In this document: one piece after another, positions 17,240 to 24,020 of the stretch
How the letters are laid out: the number at the start of each line of letters is the position of its first letter
How positions within the stretch are numbered: the first letter of the stretch is position 1
Assembly (NCBI RefSeq): GCF_002899825.2
Contig: NZ_PPED02000007.1
Location: 1 to 64,000, forward strand
Reading direction: 5' to 3'
DNA: 64,000 bases
Source of the DNA: Chryseobacterium phosphatilyticum
Lineage (GTDB): Bacteria; Bacteroidota; Bacteroidia; Flavobacteriales; Weeksellaceae
Notes under the pieces: generated by a model
Databases searched by the model: none
The model's input: the letters and a program-made list of their open reading frames with translations, nothing else
Told to the model about the DNA's origin: nothing
Program-made: the position numbers and the translations under genes

Positions 17240-17252
17240 GAGCGTCTCGCTC
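17240..17252 (+). repeat. Short hairpin repeat, copy 3 (GAGCG-TCT-CGCTC)
   Basis: Same layout as copies 1 and 2, with a paired A-T to G-C change that preserves the stem. It lies between an immunity stop and its terminator. Confidence 0.5.
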
Positions 17253-17271
17253 GTGCCCCCTGAATAAAAGT

Positions 17272-17300
17272 AAAAGCCACTGCAATTGCAGTGGTTTTTT
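17272..17300 (+). terminator. Cassette terminator (CCACTGCA type)
   Basis: AAAAGCCACTGCAA and TTGCAGTGGTTTTTT form the stem and T-run. It is almost the same sequence as at 10011-10040. Confidence 0.8.
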
Positions 17301-17317
17301 ACAATAAGAAAACCGTT

Positions 17318-17396
17318 ATATTTACCAGTACTAAAACCACCTTGACAGACGAGTAAAAGAGAAGCTTTTACGAAGACTGCGAATGTAGTTCAGTAA
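17318..17396 (+). other. Core-interrupting two-hairpin element, copy D
   Basis: It closely matches copy A, including the wobble-paired second hairpin (ACTGCG-AA-TGTAGT) and the GAGTAAAAG start of hairpin 1. The upstream core frame is additionally stopped at once (tac cag tac TAA). Confidence 0.7.
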
Positions 17397-17491
17397 GAGT
17401 AAGTTTCGTCAGAAACAGCGCAGGCGCTCCTGAAATTACCGGAACCAATAATTATTATCCTTTTGGGCTTAACCATATCGGAGGAGGAAAT

Positions 17492-18562
17492 ATGTCTTCG
17501 TTCTCCAATTATCATTCTTACAAATTTGGAGGTAAAGAACTTCAGGAAACAGGAATGTATGATTTTGGAGCCAGAATGTATATGCCAGATTTAGGAAGAT
17601 GGGGTGTGATAGATCCCATGGCGGAAGCGATAAGAAGGTATTCTCCTTATAATTACGCTTTTAACAACCCGATAAGCTTTATAGATCCGGATGGAATGCA
17701 GCCTCGTCAGTTTGCTATGCCGAATGATACGAGACCGGATGCGCCTTCAACCTGGATCAATCCTAACTGGATAGGAAGAGGAGATGCGGCTTTTGGATCT
17801 ATAGAAACAGGATATGGAGGTAGTTATGGATTTGGCTCTTTATATCCACAATCAAATGGAACAGACGATAATGATTTGCTTAATGATATTATATCTATAT
17901 GGGAAAAGAAATTAGGGAAAAAAATAGAAAGAAACAAAAATGGAGATTTTTATTGGTGGAAAAACTATAAAGATCCAGATTCAAAGGTAAAGAGCGTTGG
18001 GGAGCTTAATATTCTTAAAGTATTTAATAATAGTTTAATGGGAATGGTAAACAATGTAGAAGGAATGAGTAAAAAACTAATGCATTATCAGACAGAAGAT
18101 TTTTTTAAGGATACGGAAAAGCATTTAAATGGACAATTAGGAAATGCTAATATGGTAATAGATGAATATAATAAATTATCCAATGTAAATAAAATAAATG
18201 CCTCGACATTTCTTTCGGCAGTTAGTGGTATTAGAGCAGGAAAGATTTTAAGATCAACCGAAGGATTTATGAAATCGGTAGGTAAAATTTCTAAAAGGTT
18301 AGGCTATGTTGGTACTGGTTTAACTGCTGGGGTAACTTTATATGAGTTTGGAACTGATACTTGGGATGCCCATTCTATCATAAATCTAGGTTTATTAGGA
18401 GCTACTGCTGTAGCAACATTTGTAACGGCTCCTGCCATAGTTGCAGCTGCGCCAGCTATTCTGGCTGGAATTGCAATATATGGTGTAGCAGATTATATGT
18501 TCGGTATTGGTGACCAATTAGATGAAAGTATTGGTAGAAAGTCTACAATATGGTACCCATAA
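17492..18562 (+). CDS. Orphan RHS core with hydrophobic C-terminal toxin (cassette 5)
   Basis: The ATG at 17492 has GGAGGAGG just upstream, inside the core. Core residues 1-70 and the following linker of about 90 residues match cassette 1 almost exactly (DDNDLLNDIISIWEKKLG), and then the two diverge sharply. The new C-terminus has helical stretches and a long hydrophobic segment near residues 300-335 (ATFVTAPAIVAAAPAILAG). The partner is a membrane immunity protein. A membrane-disrupting toxin is plausible but unproven. Confidence 0.7.
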   Translation: MSSFSNYHSYKFGGKELQETGMYDFGARMYMPDLGRWGVIDPMAEAIRRYSPYNYAFNNPISFIDPDGMQPRQFAMPNDTRPDAPSTWINPNWIGRGDAAFGSIETGYGGSYGFGSLYPQSNGTDDNDLLNDIISIWEKKLGKKIERNKNGDFYWWKNYKDPDSKVKSVGELNILKVFNNSLMGMVNNVEGMSKKLMHYQTEDFFKDTEKHLNGQLGNANMVIDEYNKLSNVNKINASTFLSAVSGIRAGKILRSTEGFMKSVGKISKRLGYVGTGLTAGVTLYEFGTDTWDAHSIINLGLLGATAVATFVTAPAIVAAAPAILAGIAIYGVADYMFGIGDQLDESIGRKSTIWYP

Positions 18563-18573
18563 ATAATTTGAAA

Positions 18574-19203
18574 ATGAAAGAATATAAATTAAATAATTTT
18601 TCAATAAAAAAACTATCACTATACACGGTTGTTTCTTTTATTATAGTAATACTATTTACAGTTTTAACTTCTATTTACTTTAATCCTAGGATTTATCCCG
18701 CAATAGTACTTTTTATATTAAGTGTTATTAGTTTTGTTTTAATAAAAAAGAATTCTATGAATACTTACAATATATCGTTAGACAATAATTATATTTCTTT
18801 TAATAATAAAAAAATTGATTTATCACATATTTGTAATTACAGCTTTAGTGAAACTGAGAATTATTACGGATGCAGATTAGTTTTTAATTCTTATAAAATT
18901 TTTTTAAATATCCCTAAAAAAGCGACTAGTGATTATTTAGATTTTAAAAAACATTTTATTGAGATTATTAATTTGCAGAATAAAGATAGAATTAATAATC
19001 CAATTATTGAATATAATTGGTATAAGACGAAATCTTCTAGAATATACGGTTATTTTGTGATTAGTATAATGTTAACATGGCTTATGTTAATGATTATATT
19101 CCCCGGTAAATTGAACTTATCCAATATAGGATTATTTTTAATTGTTACTGCTGGCTTAAGTCCTATAGTCTATAGAATTTTTGGTAGTGATAGGTTTAAA
19201 TGA
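18574..19203 (+). CDS. Membrane immunity protein for cassette 5
   Basis: The ATG at 18574 gives 209 residues; an earlier start at 18550 would overlap the toxin by 13 bases. There are four predicted membrane segments, two near the N-terminus (VVSFIIVILFTVLTSIYF, PAIVLFILSVISFVLI) and two near the C-terminus. A soluble beta-rich middle separates them. The topology resembles the PH-like immunity protein of cassette 3, but no sequence family is recognised. Confidence 0.65.
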   Translation: MKEYKLNNFSIKKLSLYTVVSFIIVILFTVLTSIYFNPRIYPAIVLFILSVISFVLIKKNSMNTYNISLDNNYISFNNKKIDLSHICNYSFSETENYYGCRLVFNSYKIFLNIPKKATSDYLDFKKHFIEIINLQNKDRINNPIIEYNWYKTKSSRIYGYFVISIMLTWLMLMIIFPGKLNLSNIGLFLIVTAGLSPIVYRIFGSDRFK

Positions 19204-19233
19204 TTTTTTATTCCATCGTGTCCATTAATAAAT

Positions 19234-19262
19234 AAAACCACTGCATTTTGCAGTGGTTTTTT
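19234..19262 (+). terminator. Cassette terminator (CCACTGCA type)
   Basis: AAAACCACTGCA and TGCAGTGGTTTT flank TTT and are followed by TT. Confidence 0.8.
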
Positions 19263-19275
19263 ACAATAAGAAAAC

Positions 19276-19524
19276 CGTTATATTTACCAGTACAAAGACC
19301 ATTTTGACAGACGAATAAAAGAGAATCTTTTACAAAGACTGCGAACAGAGTTCAGTGAGGGTAAGTTTCGCCAGAAACAGCGCAGGTGCTCCTGAAATTA
19401 CTGGAACCAAAATTATTATCCTTTTTTGGACAGATATGGAGAAGTACAGGTTTTTGGACCTGTTATGGGAGCACAGATTATAAAACCATGGAATGGAGGA
19501 ACTTGGACTCCATATGTAAGATAA
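19276..19524 (+). pseudogene. Collapsed RHS cassette: core fragment with element E joined to a toxin tail
   Basis: The core piece YQYKDH is followed by hairpin element copy E (second hairpin degraded). The core then resumes to NYYPF and is cut there, joined directly to a 30-residue toxin end (LDRYGEVQVFGPVMG ... GGTWTPYVR, stop 19522-19524). The rest of the core, the linker and most of the toxin are missing. A small deletion near 19412 also shifts the core frame. The surviving tail marks the toxin type once paired with the next gene. Confidence 0.65.
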
Positions 19525-19545
19525 AATATAAAAAAATAATAAATT

Positions 19546-19875
19546 ATGAATGATTCAATAATAAATGATTTACATAATATTAGAGACCATTTAGATCAAG
19601 TTAAATCTTATGTTAGTAATATTAAAAATACTTTAATTATGGATTCATTTGTGGAAACAAGACAGCACTTATATGATATTTATAACGATAGATTAGGAAT
19701 GAGTTTTTACCTTGGAAATCATTTTGAAGGGCATAGAGAAGTTGTTGAAAAAATGAGAAATTCAGATCTGGAAAATGTAAGGTTATCTGTGATTGATGGT
19801 GATAAGAGAAGTTGTTCCATTTTCAGTAGCGAAGATTTTAGCGTAATCCTGGGTATTATTTTTTATGATAATTAG
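19546..19875 (+). CDS. Immunity-like protein of the collapsed cassette
   Basis: The 109-residue protein is soluble and acidic, begins 21 bases after the toxin-tail stop and has no signal peptide. It is mostly helical in appearance (INDLHNIRDHLDQVKSYV). It is intact although its toxin is nearly gone, as expected if immunity is retained against siblings. No family is recognised. Confidence 0.58.
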   Translation: MNDSIINDLHNIRDHLDQVKSYVSNIKNTLIMDSFVETRQHLYDIYNDRLGMSFYLGNHFEGHREVVEKMRNSDLENVRLSVIDGDKRSCSIFSSEDFSVILGIIFYDN

Positions 19876-19926
19876 TACATACTATCTCCCGATTGCTTTT
19901 TGTCATTTTATCAACTAAAAATACAA

Positions 19927-20223
19927 ATGGAGAATACAATTGAAATTCAAAAAGAAGATATAAAAAAACTGTTATTGACCTTGATTCAAAAATTAGAAGT
20001 GTCTGAAATTTCTAAATTTTCTTTTGATAAAGATCTATATTGGAATATTTCTACTGAAGAATTATTTAATATTTATGAAGAACCCAAGGAACTTACCATA
20101 GGTAGTCTTAAAGAGGATTGGGAATTTTTACAAAAGGTTATAAATAATGATAGGGACGTTCTTAATTTTGATTTTTACAAAATATCAGCCATTCTCAAAG
20201 CAATAAGTCTTTCAACATTATAA
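19927..20223 (+). CDS. Small acidic immunity-like protein at the end of the RHS array
   Basis: The ATG at 19927 gives 98 residues; a TTG at 19900 is less likely. The protein is acidic and soluble with the pattern YWNISTEELFNIYEEP followed by LTIGSLKEDW. I have seen this style in small Bacteroidetes proteins near toxin loci but cannot name the family. No toxin precedes it directly, so it is a second leftover immunity gene or part of the previous one. Confidence 0.55.
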   Translation: MENTIEIQKEDIKKLLLTLIQKLEVSEISKFSFDKDLYWNISTEELFNIYEEPKELTIGSLKEDWEFLQKVINNDRDVLNFDFYKISAILKAISLSTL

Positions 20224-20336
20224 AAGATCGCAGGGATGTTTAAAGCCCTTCAACTTCACAGACGGAATTTGTAGATCATCTGGTCTCAAACACCAGTTCT
20301 GTTATTTCTTATGAAAACAGATAAGTCATGATTCCT

Positions 20337-20368
20337 TTTGAGTGGCCTGTTTTAATTTCATAACTTTG
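20337..20368 (+). promoter_or_regulatory. Promoter of map (Bacteroidetes type)
   Basis: TTTTG at 20337-20341 and TAACTTTG at 20361-20368 are separated by 19 bases, matching the -33/-7 consensus. The start codon is 28 bases downstream. Confidence 0.65.
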
Positions 20369-20395
20369 TCAATATCAACAATCAAAACCAAAATA

Positions 20396-21160
20396 ATGTC
20401 TATCACAAACGAATCCGAACTGGCGGGAATGCAGAAAATAAGTGAAGCCGTAGCGTATACTTTGAGGGAGATGACCCGTTATGCCCAACCCGGAATGACG
20501 ACAAAAGACCTTGATGAATATGGAGCCAAAATATTATCGGACTTCGGAGCAAAATCAGCTCCTTACCTTACCTATGGATTTCCGGGCTGGACCTGCATCA
20601 GTGTAGATAATGAATTCTGCCATGGTATACCTTCCGAAAAAAGAGTCTTGCAGGAAGGTGATTTAATCAATATCGATGTCTCTGCAGAGCTGGATGGATA
20701 CTGGGCTGATAATGGTGGATCTTTTGTCATTGGAAAAGATATTCATCACCATCAGAAGCTGGTGGATGCTTCCAGAGATATTTTAGAAAAAGCCATTAAC
20801 AATATCAAAGGAGGGGTGAAAATAGCCGATATCGGAGCTCTAATGGAAAATGAAGCTAAGAAAAGAGGTTATAAAGTCATCAAAAACCTTGGAGGCCATG
20901 GTGTGGGAAGAAGCTTACACGAAGAACCGGATGAATTGTTGAATTACAAAAACCGCTTCGATACCAGACGCTTTAAAAAGAATTCTGTAGTTGCCATAGA
21001 AACTTTTATTTCTACCGATTCCAATATTGCCGTAGAACTTAAGGATGGCTGGACGATGGTAGGAAATAAAGGCGGTTATATGGCTCAGCACGAACATACC
21101 ATTGTTGTTACTGACGGAGCCCCTATCATCCTTACCCACATGAACGGGATCCTGAATTAA
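20396..21160 (+). CDS. map: Methionine aminopeptidase, type I
   Basis: The 254-residue enzyme removes the initiator methionine from new proteins in the cytosol. The start at 20396 sits 28 bases after the promoter. The five metal ligands are in place: D94, D105, H168 (GGHGVGRSLHEEP), E202 (AIETF) and E233 (QHEHTIVV). Positions and length match E. coli MetAP closely. It is the first housekeeping gene after the RHS array and is followed by its own terminator, so it is monocistronic. Bacteroidetes often carry more than one copy, so it may not be the only one. Confidence 0.93.
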   Translation: MSITNESELAGMQKISEAVAYTLREMTRYAQPGMTTKDLDEYGAKILSDFGAKSAPYLTYGFPGWTCISVDNEFCHGIPSEKRVLQEGDLINIDVSAELDGYWADNGGSFVIGKDIHHHQKLVDASRDILEKAINNIKGGVKIADIGALMENEAKKRGYKVIKNLGGHGVGRSLHEEPDELLNYKNRFDTRRFKKNSVVAIETFISTDSNIAVELKDGWTMVGNKGGYMAQHEHTIVVTDGAPIILTHMNGILN

Positions 21161-21181
21161 CCCATTCATACAGAAAAAAAA

Positions 21182-21231
21182 TGCCACGACTGCACGAATA
21201 AAAATCATCCGTGCATTCGTGGCAAAAAAAA
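21182..21231 (+). terminator. Terminator of map
   Basis: TGCCACGA ... TCGTGGCA, with an inner TGCACG/CGTGCA pairing, is followed by eight A in this strand. It can serve either direction, but lies directly after map. Confidence 0.65.
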
Positions 21232-21351
21232 TCAGCAGACTCTTACTGAAAATCTTCGGTTTTCCTGCACCTTAAAAATCATAATATCAGAGCCACTTAG
21301 CGCCATCGTGATTTCCAACCAAAAAAGAGCTTTGTCGCAAGTGACAAAATA

Positions 21352-21945
21352 TTAAAATTTCATTTTCTCCAAAATATGATCATAATCGGGCTCGAAACCA
21401 GGTTCCACCGTTCCTTCAATCCGATACGTTTCAACATCCGTAATACCCGTATACGCTTTCAAAACATCTTTAAGATATGCGGAAAGATAGTCCGGTGTTC
21501 CTTCAATACTCCGCCCGCCGGAAGCGACAGCGAGATATACTTTTTTATCCCTAAACTGACCCACACGGTTCCATTGCTCATCAAAAGCATAGGTAACTCC
21601 TGCACGGATCAGTTGATCCAGCCAGGCTTTCAACGGGGTTGAAATACTAAAATTAAACATCGGAGTTCCTATGACAATAATATCTGCCTTATGCATTTCA
21701 TCCACGATAGTATTCGCATAAGAAAGCAATTGATTGCTTCGTTCATTGTAGGCTTCCGGAGTTTTATAAAACTCATAAATAGAGGTTTCATCCGCATAAG
21801 GGGGTGGACTTTTAACCAAATCTCTGGTAGTAACTGTGTTGATATTACCTTGTTGAACCAGCCTGTCTACAATGGCTGAGCTGAGTGCTTTACTGTAAGA
21901 CTCACTTCCTCTGGCACTGGAAATAATATGCAAAATGTTTTTCAT
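21352..21945 (-). CDS. azoR: FMN-dependent NADH-azoreductase family oxidoreductase
   Basis: The ATG at 21945 gives 197 residues; a longer upstream frame is not needed. The flavodoxin-like fold shows the N-terminal phosphate-binding SSARGSESYSKAL and the flavin-binding PMFNFSISTPLKAWLDQLIRAG, then ASGGRS near 150. Family members reduce quinones and azo compounds with NAD(P)H. It is divergently arranged with a Crp-type regulator 112 bases away, which probably controls it. The intergenic palindrome at 22027-22042 may be the operator. Confidence 0.85.
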   Translation of the reverse strand: MKNILHIISSARGSESYSKALSSAIVDRLVQQGNINTVTTRDLVKSPPPYADETSIYEFYKTPEAYNERSNQLLSYANTIVDEMHKADIIVIGTPMFNFSISTPLKAWLDQLIRAGVTYAFDEQWNRVGQFRDKKVYLAVASGGRSIEGTPDYLSAYLKDVLKAYTGITDVETYRIEGTVEPGFEPDYDHILEKMKF

Positions 21946-22026
21946 AATATAATCTTTTGTTGTCATGACGATCGAAACGTTCAGATGGGGACTATATTTT
22001 TTCTGAAGAATGATAAAAGTAAACAC

Positions 22027-22042
22027 TACCTTTAGATAGGTA
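22027..22042. promoter_or_regulatory. Possible operator between azoR and the regulator
   Basis: TACCT-TTAGAT-AGGTA is a perfect 5-bp inverted repeat, 15 bases before the regulator start and 81 before azoR. The form TACC...GGTA resembles sites of HxlR/YodB-type sensors of quinones, but the adjacent regulator is Crp-like. Confidence 0.4.
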
Positions 22043-22057
22043 ATTATATAATCGGTC

Positions 22058-22603
22058 ATGATCAGTAAGAAGCATACCAGAGTCATTGAAAACCTCACTC
22101 AAATATTTGAGAGTACACTATACCGGCGTAAAGAAATTATTGTTGATGTGGATGAGGTTCATCGTGATTTGTTTTATATCAGAAAAGGGGTAGCCCGTAT
22201 TTTCTATTATGATGATAAAGCCCGGAATCATACCCACTGGATCAGCTCAGATCATCAGTGTATTGCTATTTTCTCAGGCATATTGTCCGGGAAAAGAGTG
22301 CCGTATGGAATTGAAGTCATTGAAGATCACAGTGAAATATTCCGGATGCCTTATCATCAGGTATTGGAATTAAAATCCCGGTCTCCGGAAATTCAGCAGT
22401 TTATGGAAGACCTGTTTGCTGAAAGCTTGATCATAATGGGAAACAGAATGATAGACCAACAAATAAAATCTACAGATGAACGTTATCACGAGCTGGTAGC
22501 TGCACATCCGGATTGGCTTCAGAGAATTAATCTCGGATACATTGCCGGATACCTTGGAATGACCCAACAGCAATTAAGCAAAATAAGAGGACAACGTTCA
22601 TGA
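22058..22603 (+). CDS. Crp/Fnr-family transcriptional regulator
   Basis: The 181-residue protein has a cyclic-nucleotide-binding-like beta barrel (DLFYIRKGVARIFYYDD) at about 30-110 and a C-terminal helix-turn-helix (NLGYIAGYLGMTQQQLSKIRGQ) at about 158-178. The nucleotide-binding signature is not conserved, as is common in the small Bacteroidetes members. It faces the azoreductase gene, a typical regulator/target arrangement. Confidence 0.8.
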   Translation: MISKKHTRVIENLTQIFESTLYRRKEIIVDVDEVHRDLFYIRKGVARIFYYDDKARNHTHWISSDHQCIAIFSGILSGKRVPYGIEVIEDHSEIFRMPYHQVLELKSRSPEIQQFMEDLFAESLIIMGNRMIDQQIKSTDERYHELVAAHPDWLQRINLGYIAGYLGMTQQQLSKIRGQRS

Positions 22604-22732
22604 TTCTTTTTTAATCCAGGTGAAAAGAAAAGCTAAACTTTAATCCTAATTTCGATACAAGTTAAGCTAACAAAGGCATTGCTGGATAAGGTAAAATACA
22701 GCCTGCCTGTTTTTCACTAAAAAAGAATCATA

Positions 22733-23863
22733 ATGAAAAAAGGAACGTATCCATTACATGATGAAGCAAATTTTAATTATCAATTGAACCGAACCATCAT
22801 GTGGGGAGGCGGGGATCTTGAAGATATCAAAACCATTGCGCCTCTGATCAAAACGACAGAAGACTGGGTAAGGGAAATGACCGCTCTTGCTGAAGGAGCG
22901 GAGGCACACGGGCGGATAACCTGTGCCATCGGATATTACAGGATGGCAGAGTTTTTTGAAGCAGACGGATCTCCCGATAAAATAATGCTCTACAGAAAAT
23001 CAAAGTCACTATTCTATGAGCACTATCGGGATCTCTTTATAAAAACAATCAGAAGAGAGGAGATAACCTATGAAAACGGAAAACTTCCTGTCTGGATTTG
23101 CCTTCCGGAAACAGAAGTAAAAGATACCGTGATCATCCACGGAGGAAATGATTCCTATATGGAAGAATTCTTACCGGTTGTTCAACGTTTGTTATCGGAA
23201 GGAATTGCTGTTTATCTTTTTGATGGTCCGGGACAGGGAGGCGCTTTAAGAGAATCGGGGATTTATTATACCTATCAATGGGAAAAGCCTGTAAAGGCTA
23301 TTTTGGATGCTTATGAGCTGGAAGATGTCACCCTTATCGGACTCTCTCTTGGGGGAATGCTGGCTCCCCGTGCAGCAGCGTTTGAAAGCCGGATAAAGAG
23401 GGTAGTGGCCTGGGGAATTATGCCGAACTTTTATGATGTGGTGCTGAGTAAAGTTCCCAAAGAATTAAGATTGTTGATGGATCAGGAGGAAAAAGAACAG
23501 GTCAATGCTCTGATTCAAAAGAAAATGGAAGCCGATCCTCTCGTAAAATGGGCCATACAACATGGAATGTTCAGCATGAATGTGGAAACTCCCTACGATT
23601 ATCTCAACAGAACCCGAGATTTTGAGATGGAAAGTATTGGCCACCAGATTACTCAGGACTTTTTACTGATGGGTTCCAGTGAAGACCATTTTATTCCGGT
23701 AACGCTTTACAAAAGAGTTATTGATGCATTGCCTCATGTGAAATCACTGACCTATACACTCTATACCAAAAGTGATGCTGCCGAAAATCATTGCAATATG
23801 GGAAATACAGCACTGGTTGTAGACGATATCATTCATTGGATAGTTTGGGCAAAAAATAAATAG
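22733..23863 (+). CDS. Alpha/beta hydrolase
   Basis: The 376-residue protein has an N-terminal helical region (about 1-110) and a hydrolase domain with an HGG oxyanion-type turn (IIHGGNDS) at 136-141. The nucleophile elbow is GLSLGG with Ser205. An acidic residue candidate is in GSSEDHFIP and the histidine candidate in NHCNMGN near 358. The layout resembles the FrsA/2,6-dihydropseudooxynicotine hydrolase group. The substrate is unknown. It may be co-regulated with the preceding Crp-type gene, 129 bases upstream. Confidence 0.8.
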   Translation: MKKGTYPLHDEANFNYQLNRTIMWGGGDLEDIKTIAPLIKTTEDWVREMTALAEGAEAHGRITCAIGYYRMAEFFEADGSPDKIMLYRKSKSLFYEHYRDLFIKTIRREEITYENGKLPVWICLPETEVKDTVIIHGGNDSYMEEFLPVVQRLLSEGIAVYLFDGPGQGGALRESGIYYTYQWEKPVKAILDAYELEDVTLIGLSLGGMLAPRAAAFESRIKRVVAWGIMPNFYDVVLSKVPKELRLLMDQEEKEQVNALIQKKMEADPLVKWAIQHGMFSMNVETPYDYLNRTRDFEMESIGHQITQDFLLMGSSEDHFIPVTLYKRVIDALPHVKSLTYTLYTKSDAAENHCNMGNTALVVDDIIHWIVWAKNK

Positions 23864-23895
23864 ACGATTAAAATCACAAGGTTTTTAATTGGAAG

Positions 23896-23925
23896 AGGCT
23901 GTTTCTTATGAAGCGGCCTTTGTAT
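23896..23925 (+). terminator. Probable terminator of the hydrolase gene
   Basis: AGGCTGTTTC and GAAGCGGCCT pair over 10 positions with two wobbles around TTAT, followed by TTTGTATT. Confidence 0.5.
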
Positions 23926-23958
23926 TATCATTGAAAGTCAATATAGATGGGCTTTAAA

Positions 23959-23989
23959 TTGTTAAAGAAGAAATACTTTCCTATCTTTA
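23959..23989 (+). promoter_or_regulatory. Promoter of the M20 peptidase gene
   Basis: TTG at 23959-23961, 20 bases, then TATCTTTA at 23982-23989. It is close to the Bacteroidetes consensus; the last base differs from TTTG. Confidence 0.5.
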
Positions 23990-24020
23990 TAGCACCAAAC
24001 CACATCACAAACCTATTGCT

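Noticed and set aside
1..20223. CRISPR array
   Set aside because: The repeats in this region are RHS core copies, terminators and hairpins at kilobase spacing, with no short regular repeat-spacer pattern and no cas genes.
1..20223. Prophage or integrative element carrying the RHS array
   Set aside because: No integrase, transposase, phage structural gene or flanking attachment repeats are visible. The tRNA-Ser lies 8 kb beyond the array end and is intact.
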